Notes: generated by a model not told the origin, from the letters alone. DNA of 15,260 bases from JBEKVE01 sp049514335 (GCA_049514335.1 JBEKVE010000193.1:1-15260); one strand, 5' to 3'. Shown: positions 7,087 through 14,658, counted from the first letter of the stretch. Made by a program: numbers and translations.

Positions 7087-7785
7087 CTATTCCTTGTCCC
7101 GCGGCAGGCGCAGCGTGTAGCCGACGCCGCGGATGGTGTGGATGAGCGGCGGGGAGAAGCAGTCGACCTTCTTGCGCAGGTAGCTGATGTAGGTCTCGAC
7201 GATGTTGGGGTCGCCGTCGAAGTCGTAGTGCCACACGTTGTCGAGGATCTCGGCCTTGGACAGGACCCGGCGGGCGTTCTCGAGCAGGTACCGCAACAGG
7301 TTGAATTCCGTCGCCGTCAGGTCGACGAGCGCACCCTGGCGCCACACCTCGTGGGTCTCGTCGTCCATCTCCAGGTCGGCGAACTGGAGCCGCTGGCCGG
7401 CCTGGCGGTCCGGAGCGGTGCGTCGCAACACGGCGTGGATGCGGGCGACGAGCTCGTCGAGGCTGAAGGGCTTCGTGACGTAGTCGTCCCCGCCGGCGGT
7501 GAGGCCGCCGACTTTGTCCTCGGTGGCGTCGCGGGCGGTGAGGAACAGCACCGGCGTCCGCACCCCCTGGGCCCGCAGCCGCCGGCACACCTCGGTGCCC
7601 TCGATGTCGGGCAACATGACGTCCAACAGGACGAGGTCGTGCGCACCGCGCTCGGCCTGGGAGAGCGCCTCGCCCCCGGTGCCGGCGGTGTCCACCGAGA
7701 AACCCTCGAAGCGAAGCGCCGCTCCGAGCAGGTCGGTGATGTAGAGCTCGTCGTCGACCACCAGGATCCGGCTGGGACTGCTCAC
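7087..7785 (-). CDS. OmpR/PhoB-family response regulator
   Basis: Transcription factor of 232 aa controlled by phosphorylation from the adjacent kinase. The receiver domain (about 5-120) has the acidic pair D11/D12, the phospho-acceptor Asp55 in LVLLDVMLPD, the switch Thr83 in LFLTAR, and Lys105 in VTKPFSLDEL. The C-terminal winged-helix domain (about 130-228) has LTATEFNLLRYLLENARRVL (134 onward), VETYISYLRKKVD and the terminal hairpin IHTIRGVGYTLR, all typical of OmpR/PhoB DNA binding. The start is the GTG at 7783-7785, directly before the first beta-strand, with GAACAT (a weak -10) ending 6 nt upstream. The 51-nt gap to the kinase holds the kinase's ribosome binding site. It resembles mycobacterial TrcR/TcrX-type regulators in general layout, but no specific orthology is claimed. 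Confidence 0.95.
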   Translation of the reverse strand: MSSPSRILVVDDELYITDLLGAALRFEGFSVDTAGTGGEALSQAERGAHDLVLLDVMLPDIEGTEVCRRLRAQGVRTPVLFLTARDATEDKVGGLTAGGDDYVTKPFSLDELVARIHAVLRRTAPDRQAGQRLQFADLEMDDETHEVWRQGALVDLTATEFNLLRYLLENARRVLSKAEILDNVWHYDFDGDPNIVETYISYLRKKVDCFSPPLIHTIRGVGYTLRLPRDKE

Positions 7786-7840
7786 CCGTCCATGTTCTCA
7801 GATCGCGGGGTGCCGCAGGTCGGCATACGGCTGCGGGGCC

Positions 7841-7871
7841 CCGGGGGCCAGGGACTCGGTGGGACCCCCGG
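7841..7871 (-). terminator. Hairpin downstream of the polyprenol-phosphate mannose synthase gene
   Basis: A perfect 7-bp stem, CCGGGGG (7841-7847) with CCCCCGG (7865-7871), encloses a 17-nt loop. It begins 3 nt beyond the stop codon of the mannose synthase gene (7874-7876) on the minus strand and lies upstream of the response regulator start, so it could separate the two units. There is no U-tract. Confidence 0.4.
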
Positions 7872-7873
7872 CG

Positions 7874-8641
7874 CTAGGAAGGGGACCCCGTCCCGGTCGC
7901 GCCCGGCAGCGCGGTGCCGCGGCCCGTCACGACCCGGGCCACCCGCCGAAGCGCCCACCAGGTCACGAGCAAGAGCGCCTCGACCACGATGGACATGGAC
8001 ATCTTGGACTTGCCCTCGACCCGGTCGACGAAGCGGATGGGGATCTCGGTGACCCGTCCCCCGTGCTCGAGGACGCGGTGCACCATCTCGATCTGGAACC
8101 CGTATCCCTCGGCCCGTACCCCGGTCAGGTCGATGCGGCGCAGGACCTCGGCCCGATAGGCGCGGAACCCCGACGTCGAGTCGGTGACGTGCAGGCCGAG
8201 CAGAGCGGCGGCGTAGATGTTCCCGCCCTGGGAGAGCAGGCGCCGGTGCCGGCGCCAGTTGGGGATCGACCCGCCCGGGACGTAACGAGAGCCGATGACG
8301 AGGTCGTAGCCATCCGCCAACGGAGCCACCAGGGCGGGGAGCGCCTCGGGCTCGTGCGACAGGTCGGCGTCCATCTCCACGAAGGCGTCCCAGCCCCGCT
8401 CGAGGCCCCACGTGAACCCGGCGCGGTACGCGCTGCCGAGGCCGGCCTTGGCCGTGCGCCGCAGGACCTCGATCCCCCCGAGCTCGGCGCCCAGCTTCTC
8501 GGCCATGTCGGCCGTGCCGTCGGGGCTGCCGTCGTCGACCACCAGCACACCGGCATCGGGGAGGGCCGCCCGGATCCGCGGCAGGACGTGATCGATGTTC
8601 TCTGATTCGTTGTAGGTGGGGAGCACGACCAGGACGCGCAC
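7874..8641 (-). CDS. Polyprenol monophosphomannose synthase (GT2, DPM1/Ppm1-type)
   Basis: Transfers mannose from GDP-mannose to polyprenyl phosphate on the cytoplasmic membrane face, making the donor used by extracytoplasmic mannosyltransferases. The 255 aa form one GT-A domain. LPTYNESENI (7-16) is the start motif and VVDDGSPDGTAD (34-45) the nucleotide-binding loop. FVEMDADLSHEP (87-98) carries the metal-binding DAD (91-93). VIGSRYVPGG (115-124) and the acceptor loop DRVEGKSKMSM (206-216) are typical of DPM1/Ppm1. There is no C-terminal membrane domain and no Lnt fusion as in some mycobacterial Ppm1 proteins; at most one amphipathic helix lies at about 218-236. The GTG at 8639-8641 lies 10 nt after the AI-2E stop and has TAAGCT 7 nt upstream. 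Glucosyl donor specificity (as in GtrB-like enzymes) is the main alternative. Confidence 0.88.
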   Translation of the reverse strand: MRVLVVLPTYNESENIDHVLPRIRAALPDAGVLVVDDGSPDGTADMAEKLGAELGGIEVLRRTAKAGLGSAYRAGFTWGLERGWDAFVEMDADLSHEPEALPALVAPLADGYDLVIGSRYVPGGSIPNWRRHRRLLSQGGNIYAAALLGLHVTDSTSGFRAYRAEVLRRIDLTGVRAEGYGFQIEMVHRVLEHGGRVTEIPIRFVDRVEGKSKMSMSIVVEALLLVTWWALRRVARVVTGRGTALPGATGTGSPS

Positions 8642-8648
8642 GGGCGGC

Positions 8649-8654
8649 AGCTTA
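8649..8654 (-). promoter_or_regulatory. Putative -10 hexamer of the mannose synthase gene, containing the AI-2E stop codon
   Basis: TAAGCT on the minus strand ends 7 nt before the GTG at 8641, and its TAA is the stop codon of the upstream AI-2E-family gene. The spacing equals that at rodA and the maoC-like gene. If used, the synthase gene would have its own leaderless transcript independent of the broken gene upstream. Confidence 0.45.
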
Positions 8655-9763
8655 GGTGACCGAGCTGGGGTCGCCGACCTTGCCGACGATCTCCAGCTGC
8701 GCCTGGGGAGAGGTCGACTGCCACACTTCCCGCACGATCACCTGGATCGATCCCGCCACCGGGATGGCGAGCAGGGTGCCCACGAAACCGCCGAAGAACC
8801 CTCCCACCAGGTCCCCCAGGTTCGCTCCCACCAGGACGGCGATCAGCACCAGGAGCGGGTTGATGCGCACCGTCTTGCTCATGACGATCGGGTTCAGGAC
8901 GTGGTTCTCGATCTGGGTGTAGACGATGAACACGACGAAGGTGACGATGCCGGCGGTGAGCGAGTGCGTGAGGGCGAACACCACGGTGGGGATGCCGGCG
9001 AGCGCGCCGCCGATCATGGGGAGGAAGTCCACGAGCGTCACCCACAGGGCCCACAGCAAGGCGAAGGGCACGCCCAGGATGGTCAACGTGACGAACACCA
9101 CGATCCCGGCGATGAGCGAGGTGATGAAGTTGCCGAGCATGTAGCCCGTCACCGACCGCTCGACCTCGCCGGCGATGCGCGTCAGGTTGGCGGCGCGCTC
9201 GGGGGCGAAGAACCCGAGCGACCCCTTGCGCAACTTGGGCGACTCGAGCAGCAGCAGGATCACGAGGATGAAGATGGCGAAGAGCGAGAACAGCAGCGTG
9301 AAGGCCCCCTTGCCCAGCGTGAGCGCCGGCTTCGACAGGTTGGCGGCGAAGGTCTGCAGCTTGGGGGCGAGGTTCTTCTTCACCCAATTCTCCACGTGGT
9401 ACTTGCGCAGGATGTTCCCGAGAGATGCGCCAGGCCGTTGGCGAGGGGGGTGCCGAAGGCGTAGGCGAGCCCGGCGAACACGGCCACCGCCACCAGCGTC
9501 ACGACGGCCACGGCATTGCCGCGTCGCTTGATCCCGGCCCGGATGAGCATCTTCACCAGGGGATTGAGGAGCAAGGCGACGAACCCGGCCACCACCATGA
9601 GCAGGCACACCTCGCGCAGCTTGTAGATGAGCCGGCCGGCGAGGAGGACGCCCACCACCACCCCCACCGCCACCAGGATGGTCATGAGCGGCACGTGGCG
9701 TTCGTCCGCCCACTCCCACAAGCGGGCGCGCCGGGTCACCGGCGTCGGGACATCCTCCGGCAT
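8652..9763 (-). pseudogene. AI-2E family transporter-like membrane protein, disrupted near 9422
   Basis: Polytopic membrane protein of the AI-2E transporter (PerM/TqsA-like, UPF0118) family; substrates of most members are unknown. The N-terminal part (9763 to about 9423) reads in one frame, with hydrophobic helices and the family segment LLNPLVKMLIRAGIKRRGNA, ending FGTPLANGLAHL. The rest reads in another frame from about 9422 (LGNILRKYHVENWVKKNL) to the TAA at 8652, with IAGIVVFVTLTILGVPFALL, DFLPMIGG, IPTVVFAL and the Gly-rich GANLGDLVGGFFGGFVGTLL. Other members have an estimated 15-20 more residues between the two segments, so the frame change comes with lost sequence. The total is 3n+2 nt. 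ATG 9763 has CATGCT 7 nt upstream; ATG 9775 is the alternative. It is divergent from the UPF0104 gene at 9806. Genuine inactivation and assembly error are both possible. Confidence 0.85.
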
Positions 9764-9805
9764 GCACCCCAGCATGGCAGCTGAGGTGGTGCGGATCGTG
9801 CCACC

Positions 9806-10966
9806 ATGAGGCCCATGCCGGGCTCGAGCCCCGCGCCCCGACGGCATCGGCGCCGATGGCTCCCCCGGGAGGTCCGCTGGGGCATCACCGCGCTCGTCGT
9901 GGGGGTGATCGGCTACTTCCTGCTGCCCGAGCTGTCCGGTGCGCGGCGCGCCCTCAACCAGATCGCCAGGGTGAACGTGGTGTACCTGGGCGCGGGCGTC
10001 CTGCTCGAGGCCGCCGCCCTGGGGGCGTATGCCGAGCTCACCCGCACCGTCCTGCCCAGCCACGCCCTGAAGCGCTCGCGGCTACTGCGCATCGACCTCT
10101 CCAGCCTGGCGGTGAGCCACGTCGTGCCGGGAGGGACCGCTCCGGGTACCGGCGTCGCCTTCCGGCTCCTCACCGACGCCGGCGTGACGGGCGCCGACGC
10201 CGGCTTCGCCCTGGCCATGCAGGGGGTGGGGTCGGCGGTCGTGCTCAACGTCTTGTTCTGGCTGGCGCTGCTCGTGTCGTTGTTCATCCACGGCTTCAAC
10301 CCCCTCTACGGCGTGGCGGCGGGAGCCGGGGTTCTGCTCATGGCCGCGTTCGCGGGCGCCGTGGTGCTGCTTCTGCGCGGCCGGCGCCGCGCCATCGACA
10401 TCATGCGCCGCCTGGCCGACCGCCTGCCCTTTCTCGACGGCGACAAGGTGGCACGCGTGGTGGAGGACATCGCCAACCGCCTGCAGACCCTCGTCGGTCA
10501 GCCCGTGCTGCTACGCCGGGCCGTCACCTGGGCGGCGGCCAACTGGATCCTGGACGCGGCATGTCTGTGGGTGTTCATCGCCGCCTTCGGCCGGCTCGTG
10601 TCGCCCATCGACCTCTTGGTGGCCTACGGGCTCGCCAACGTCCTGGCCGTGATCCCCATCACCCCGTCGGGCCTCGGGGTGATCGAGGGCATCCTCATCC
10701 CCACGCTGGTCGGCTTCGGGGTGCCGAAGACACAGGCCATCGTGGCCGTGCTCGGCTACCGCGTGGTCAACTTCTGGCTCCCCATCCCCGTGGGAGGGAT
10801 CTCGTACCTGTCGCTGCGCCTGGGCCGGCGCTTCCACCCTCCCGGTGGGCCGCCCGCCGCCCCGGTCGACGACCCCGGCCCGGCCGGAGACGACCCCGGA
10901 CACACCGGCGCCACCCACCCCCCTCTGGCGCCGCCCGGGCCGTCCGGAGCCATCGGAGCCCTCTGA
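9806..10966 (+). CDS. Flippase-like UPF0104 / LPG-synthase transmembrane-domain protein, copy 1
   Basis: Polytopic membrane protein of the lysylphosphatidylglycerol synthase transmembrane (UPF0104, AglD/MprF flippase-like) superfamily. It has no C-terminal aminoacyl-transferase domain, so a lipid-linked substrate flippase or accessory role is plausible but unproven. The 386 aa start with a basic segment (10-24). About eight hydrophobic helices follow between 26 and 335. Family-type motifs are DLSSLAVSHVVPGGTAPGTG (97-116), ADAGFALAMQGVGSA (130-144), AYGLANVLAVIPITPSGLGV (273-292), VIEGILIPTLVGFGVP and YRVVNFWLPIPVGG (318-331). The last 45 residues are a low-complexity Pro/Gly/Asp tail. ATG 9806 has GATCGT 6 nt upstream; ATG 9815 is an alternative. 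It is followed 55 nt later by a close paralogue, so the two are likely co-transcribed. Confidence 0.88.
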   Translation: MRPMPGSSPAPRRHRRRWLPREVRWGITALVVGVIGYFLLPELSGARRALNQIARVNVVYLGAGVLLEAAALGAYAELTRTVLPSHALKRSRLLRIDLSSLAVSHVVPGGTAPGTGVAFRLLTDAGVTGADAGFALAMQGVGSAVVLNVLFWLALLVSLFIHGFNPLYGVAAGAGVLLMAAFAGAVVLLLRGRRRAIDIMRRLADRLPFLDGDKVARVVEDIANRLQTLVGQPVLLRRAVTWAAANWILDAACLWVFIAAFGRLVSPIDLLVAYGLANVLAVIPITPSGLGVIEGILIPTLVGFGVPKTQAIVAVLGYRVVNFWLPIPVGGISYLSLRLGRRFHPPGGPPAAPVDDPGPAGDDPGHTGATHPPLAPPGPSGAIGAL

Positions 10967-11021
10967 CGCACAGGTCGGCGGGAGCGGCGATGTCCCGTTC
11001 CCGGTTCCGCCGCGTGGAAGC

Positions 11022-12287
11022 ATGAGCCGCATGGAGGAGGGAGCCGGGGTGGCACCCCGGCATCGGCGCGTCCGCAAGAGGGTGAAGTGGGGGCTGTACG
11101 CCATCGCCCTCTTCCTCGTCCTCGAGTACCTCGTGCTCCCCCAGCTGGCGGGGGCCCGCAAGTCCCTCTACCTCCTGGGGCGCATCAACGTCGCCTACGT
11201 GGTGGCCGGCGTCGTGCTCGAGGCGTGCGCGCTCGTCTCCTACAGCCAGCTCACGGACACCGTGCTCCACCACGAGGGGCCGCCGCGCTGGCGCCTGCTG
11301 CGCATCAACCTGTCCAGCCTGGCCGTCAGTCACGTCATGCCCGGAGGGACCGCACCGGGCACGGCCGTGGCCTTCCGCCTGCTCACGCAGTCGGGTGTGC
11401 AGGGAGCCGACGCCGGGTTCGCCCTCGCCATGCAGGGCGTGGGATCGGCTCTCGTCCTCAACTCCCTGCTGTGGTCGGCGCTGCTCGTCTCGGTGTTCCT
11501 CCACGGCTACAACCCGCTCTACGCCGTGGCGGCCGGGGCCGGGGTGGTGCTCATGGGCCTGTTCGCCGGCGTGGTGCTGGCGCTCACCCGAGGACGCCAG
11601 CGCTCCGTCGAGGTCATCCGCCGCTTCAGTGGCCACATCCCCTTCGTGGACGGGGACAAGCTCGCCGAGCAGGTGCGGCGCCTGGCCGAGCGCCTGGGGC
11701 TGTTCCTGGCCGATCGCCAGCTCCTGGCCCGGGCGGTGGTGTGGGCGGCCGCCTTCTGGCTCCTCGATGCCTCGTCGCTGTTCGTGTTCATCGCCGCCTT
11801 CCGCACCATCGTCCCGCCCATCGACCTCCTGGTGGCCTACGGGCTCGCATTCGTGCTGGCGGTGATCCCCATCACACCGGCCGGGCTCGGCGTCATCGAG
11901 GGCATCCTCATCCCCACCCTGACCGGGTTCGGCGTCCCTCGCAGCACGGCGATCCTGGGCGTGCTCGCCTACCGCCTGGTGAACTTCTGGCTGCCCATCC
12001 CCATCGGGGGGGCCGCCTACCTGTCGCTGCGCTTCTCGGGCGAGGGGTGGCGCCAACGGCTACGCGACGCCCGGCAGGACGTCGGGTCCGCCGTCCCCGA
12101 ACCGGGCGTCCCCGGCCCCACCGATGCCGTGCCGGGGAAGGATGCGGGCCAGGACCGACCCCCCTCCCACCGGGCGTGGACGGCGCGGCTGCCGGGGGTG
12201 CGCGGTGGCGGGGACCTCCGGCGCAGCCTCGGCCTGCGTCGCAGCACGGCGGTGGGGGCCACCGAGCGCCTCTTCCCGGGGCCCTGA
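11022..12287 (+). CDS. Flippase-like UPF0104 / LPG-synthase transmembrane-domain protein, copy 2
   Basis: Paralogue of the preceding gene; the two differ at only 9 of 58 positions in the segment from RIxLSSLAVSH onward (95-152 in both). The same landmarks are present: NLSSLAVSHVMPGGTAPGTA (96-115), ADAGFALAMQGVGSA (129-143), DGDKLAEQV, AYGLAFVLAVIPITPAGLGV (272-291) and YRLVNFWLPIPIGG. The 421 aa comprise a short basic N-terminus, about eight membrane helices to about 338, and an 80-residue hydrophilic tail. That tail is unrelated to the tail of copy 1 and ends in an Arg-rich stretch (382-416). ATG 11022 is chosen because it directly precedes the basic N-terminus. The frame remains open upstream into the end of copy 1, and ATG 11031 is an alternative. 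No -10 hexamer is clear here, so co-transcription with copy 1 is likely. It is convergent with ppk. Confidence 0.87.
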   Translation: MSRMEEGAGVAPRHRRVRKRVKWGLYAIALFLVLEYLVLPQLAGARKSLYLLGRINVAYVVAGVVLEACALVSYSQLTDTVLHHEGPPRWRLLRINLSSLAVSHVMPGGTAPGTAVAFRLLTQSGVQGADAGFALAMQGVGSALVLNSLLWSALLVSVFLHGYNPLYAVAAGAGVVLMGLFAGVVLALTRGRQRSVEVIRRFSGHIPFVDGDKLAEQVRRLAERLGLFLADRQLLARAVVWAAAFWLLDASSLFVFIAAFRTIVPPIDLLVAYGLAFVLAVIPITPAGLGVIEGILIPTLTGFGVPRSTAILGVLAYRLVNFWLPIPIGGAAYLSLRFSGEGWRQRLRDARQDVGSAVPEPGVPGPTDAVPGKDAGQDRPPSHRAWTARLPGVRGGGDLRRSLGLRRSTAVGATERLFPGP

Positions 12288-12297
12288 GCCTCCTGGC

Positions 12298-12317
12298 CCG
12301 GATCCCGCTGCGGGCGG
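12298..12317. terminator. Weak hairpin between convergent UPF0104 copy 2 and ppk
   Basis: Only 33 nt separate the two stop codons. Within them CCG (12298-12300) pairs with CGG (12315-12317), and CCCG (12304-12307) pairs with CGGG (12311-12314) around a CTG triloop, leaving a 3-nt bulge. A further CCTCC/GGAGG pair (12289-12293 with 12316-12320) could form instead of the outer stem. It has no U-tract and is less regular than the other convergent junctions. Confidence 0.28.
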
Positions 12318-12320
12318 AGG

Positions 12321-14501
12321 TCAGCCCGGAGGCGTGCTGAGGTCGGCGTCGCGCCGGCGCCGGGCCCGGTTGCGGGCGAGCTCCTCCAATTGGACCTGGG
12401 CGTTCACGCCCGTGATGCACGGCACCCGCTCCCAGGTGCCGTTCGGGCCGAGCTCCCACGAGTTGGTGTCGTCGGCCAGGTTCAGGTCGAGGACCTCGAG
12501 CAGCCGTGCCTGGAGCTCGGGGTCGTCGACAGGGGTGAGCACCTCGATGCGACGGTCCAGGTTGCGCTCCATGAGGTCGGCGGACCCCATGAGCAGCGTC
12601 AGCGGGCGGCCCTCGCCGCCCCCGAACCGGTAGATGCGCGAGTGCTCCAGGAACCGGCCCACGATGGAGCGCACGCGGATCGTCTCGGACAACCCCGGAA
12701 CGTGCGGTCGCAGACAGCACACCCCGCGCACCACGAGGTCGATGGGTACCCCGGCCAACGACGCCCGGTACAGCGCGTCGATGACCTCGGGGTCGGTGAG
12801 CCCGTTGACCTTGATGGCGATGTGGCCGCCGGCCCCCGCCCGCGCCTCGCGCTCGATGAGCTCGATGATGCGCATCCGCAGCGCCACCGGCGCCACCACC
12901 AGCTTGCGGTAGCGCGCGTACCGGCTGTACCCGGTGAGGAAGTTGAACAGGTAGCCGACGTCGGCCCCGAGCTCAGGATCGGCCGACAGCAGGCCCAGGT
13001 CCTCGTACTGGCGGGCCGTGCGGGGGTTGTAGTTGCCCGTCCCCACGTGGCAGTAGCGGCGGATGCCGTCCTCCTCGCGCCGCACGACCAGGGCCGCCTT
13101 GGAGTGGGTCTTCAATCCCACCAGGCCGTACACCACGTGCACGCCCGCCTCTTCGAGGGCACGGGCCCACGAGATGTTGGCCTGCTCGTCGAAGCGGGCC
13201 TTCAGCTCGACCACCGCCGCCACCTGCTTGCCGGCCTCGGCCGCCTGGATGAGCGACGCCGCGATGGGGCTGTCGCCCGACGTGCGATACAGGGTCTGCT
13301 TGATCGCCAGCACATCGGGGTCGGCGGCGGCCTGGGAGATGAAGGCTTCCACCGACGTGGTGAACGAGTCGTAGGGATGGTGCACGAGCACGTCGCGCTC
13401 GCGCAGCACGGCGAAGAGGTCGGCGGGCTCGTTGCCGGCGTTGGCCAGGCGGGGCGGGGTCATGGGCGCCCACGCCTCCTCGTGGAGGTCGGGCCGGTCC
13501 AGCGCGTGCACGCCCCACAGGCCGCCCAGATCGATCGGCGCGGCGATCTCGTAGAGGTCCTCGGGGGCCATGTCGAGCTCGCGCAGCAACATGTCGCGCA
13601 GCTCGTCGGACATCTCGGCCGCCACCTCGAGCCGCACGGCCCGGCCGAACCGGCGCCGCCGCAGCTCCATCTCCACCGCCGCCAGGAGGTCGTCGGCCTC
13701 GTCCTCGTCGAGCACCAGGTCGGCGTTGCGCGTGACGCGGAAGGCGTAGTGCTCGCCGATGACCATGTCGGGGAACAGCGTCGCCAGCTCGGCCGCGATG
13801 ATCTGCTCCAAGGCCACGAACCGCTCGCCGTCGGGCATGACCACGAATCGGGGCAGCAGCGGGGGCACCTTGACCCTGGCCACGCGCTCCACCCCCGTGA
13901 CGGGGTCGCCGACGCGGACGATGAGGTTGAGCGACAGGTTCGAGATGTAGGGGAACGGGTGCCCGGGGTCGACCGACAGCGGTGTCAGCACCGGGAAGAT
14001 CTGCCGGTGGAACACATCGGCCAGGTGCTCGAGGTCGGCCTCGTCGAGCGAGGACCACGCCGCCACCCGCACCCCGGCCGCCGCCAGACCCGGCACCACG
14101 GCGTCGAGGAAGATGCGCGACTGGCGATCGACGAGCTCACGGACCCGCTCGGCGATGGCGCGCAGGGCCTCGCTCGGCCGCAGGCCGTCGGCCGACCGGG
14201 TGCGCAGCCCGGCGTCCACCTGGTCCTTCAAGCCCGCCACCCGCACCTGGAAGAACTCGTCGAGGCCTTCGGAGAAGATGGCCAGGAACTTCACCCGCTC
14301 GAGCAGCGGGACGCGCTCGTCGGCGGCCAGCTCGAGCAGACGGGCACCGAATTCGAGCCACGACAGCTCGCGGTTGGAGAAGCGGTCCGAGCCGAGGGTG
14401 GACAGCGGATCGGGCTCGGCCACGGGCGCCAGCGTGGGACCCGACTCGCGCCGATTCCCCAGGTGGGACGTGCTGGCGCCGCTCGGATCGGTCGTCGTCA
14501 T
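12321..14501 (-). CDS. ppk1: Polyphosphate kinase 1
   Basis: Reversibly polymerises the gamma-phosphate of ATP into inorganic polyphosphate. The 726 aa are full length for Ppk1. The N-domain begins at FSNRELSWLEFGARLLELA (41-59) with the family's ATP-contacting region. SVDPGHPFPYISNLSLNL (176-193) lies in the head region. The core has KQTLYRTSGDSPI (401-413), VELKARFDEQANISWA (431-446) and GLVGLKTHSKAALVV (459-473), whose His466 is the autophosphorylated histidine. GTGNYNPRTARQYEDLGLL (487-505), IKVNGLTDPEVIDALYRAS (563-581) and VGRFLEHSRIYRF (614-626, second catalytic His620) follow. Nothing essential appears to be missing. The first 38 residues are a low-complexity extension. ATG 14501 is supported by TAGCCT 8 nt upstream, and the spacer GAGGGGAC could also act as a close ribosome binding site. 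It is divergent from rodA (164-nt gap). Confidence 0.97.
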   Translation of the reverse strand: MTTTDPSGASTSHLGNRRESGPTLAPVAEPDPLSTLGSDRFSNRELSWLEFGARLLELAADERVPLLERVKFLAIFSEGLDEFFQVRVAGLKDQVDAGLRTRSADGLRPSEALRAIAERVRELVDRQSRIFLDAVVPGLAAAGVRVAAWSSLDEADLEHLADVFHRQIFPVLTPLSVDPGHPFPYISNLSLNLIVRVGDPVTGVERVARVKVPPLLPRFVVMPDGERFVALEQIIAAELATLFPDMVIGEHYAFRVTRNADLVLDEDEADDLLAAVEMELRRRRFGRAVRLEVAAEMSDELRDMLLRELDMAPEDLYEIAAPIDLGGLWGVHALDRPDLHEEAWAPMTPPRLANAGNEPADLFAVLRERDVLVHHPYDSFTTSVEAFISQAAADPDVLAIKQTLYRTSGDSPIAASLIQAAEAGKQVAAVVELKARFDEQANISWARALEEAGVHVVYGLVGLKTHSKAALVVRREEDGIRRYCHVGTGNYNPRTARQYEDLGLLSADPELGADVGYLFNFLTGYSRYARYRKLVVAPVALRMRIIELIEREARAGAGGHIAIKVNGLTDPEVIDALYRASLAGVPIDLVVRGVCCLRPHVPGLSETIRVRSIVGRFLEHSRIYRFGGGEGRPLTLLMGSADLMERNLDRRIEVLTPVDDPELQARLLEVLDLNLADDTNSWELGPNGTWERVPCITGVNAQVQLEELARNRARRRRDADLSTPPG

Positions 14502-14509
14502 GTCCCCTC

Positions 14510-14515
14510 AGGCTA
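14510..14515 (-). promoter_or_regulatory. Putative -10 hexamer of ppk1 (TAGCCT-N8-ATG)
   Basis: TAGCCT on the minus strand ends 8 nt before the ppk1 ATG. It is the same hexamer as at mshD. The 8-nt spacer is purine rich (GAGGGGAC), so a very short leader with a Shine-Dalgarno is an alternative to a fully leaderless start. No -35 is recognisable. Confidence 0.45.
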
Positions 14516-14635
14516 GCCCCCGCCACCTGCGCCGAGGACCCCACGCGCCGCGGCGCCGACCGGTGCCCGAGAGGGCCCCTCCGGCGCCCGCCCGACGCCC
14601 GACCGCCGTCGTCGAGCGCCACCGATGGCGGGGTC

Positions 14636-14645
14636 GGACCGGTCC
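14636..14645. promoter_or_regulatory. Perfect 10-bp palindrome just upstream of the rodA -10
   Basis: GGACCGGTCC is its own reverse complement and ends 7 nt before the putative -10 of rodA, in the place where a repressor or activator would sit. The rest of the 164-nt ppk1-rodA gap (14502-14665) is GC-rich, with no ORF or RNA I can recognise. In such GC-rich DNA a 10-bp palindrome can arise by chance. Confidence 0.25.
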
Positions 14646-14652
14646 CCGGCGG

Positions 14653-14658
14653 TAGGCT
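14653..14658 (+). promoter_or_regulatory. Putative -10 hexamer of rodA (TAGGCT-N7-GTG)
   Basis: TAGGCT ends 7 nt before the GTG at 14666, the classical leaderless spacing. The spacer CGCCCCG has no Shine-Dalgarno. The hexamer is identical to that of the VIT gene. Confidence 0.5.

Noticed and set aside
5428..8052. An 874-codon open frame on the plus strand antisense to the kinase, regulator and mannose synthase genes
   Set aside because: Its translation is low-complexity, rich in Gly, Arg, His and Asp, with no domain. It is the expected by-product of very GC-rich codon use opposite real genes with complete family motifs.
9400..9445. Programmed ribosomal frameshift in the AI-2E family gene
   Set aside because: No slippery heptamer or stimulatory structure is evident, and conserved residues are missing at the junction. 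A frameshift alone would not restore a normal protein.
10845..11021. Upstream extension of UPF0104 copy 2 by 59 codons
   Set aside because: The frame is open but overlaps the end of copy 1, and its translation is Pro/Arg-rich shadow sequence. The ATG at 11022 directly precedes the basic segment and first helix, as in the paralogue.
12390..14516. A 708-codon open frame on the plus strand antisense to ppk1
   Set aside because: The minus-strand frame is an unmistakable full-length Ppk1. The antisense product has no recognisable motifs and a shadow-frame composition.
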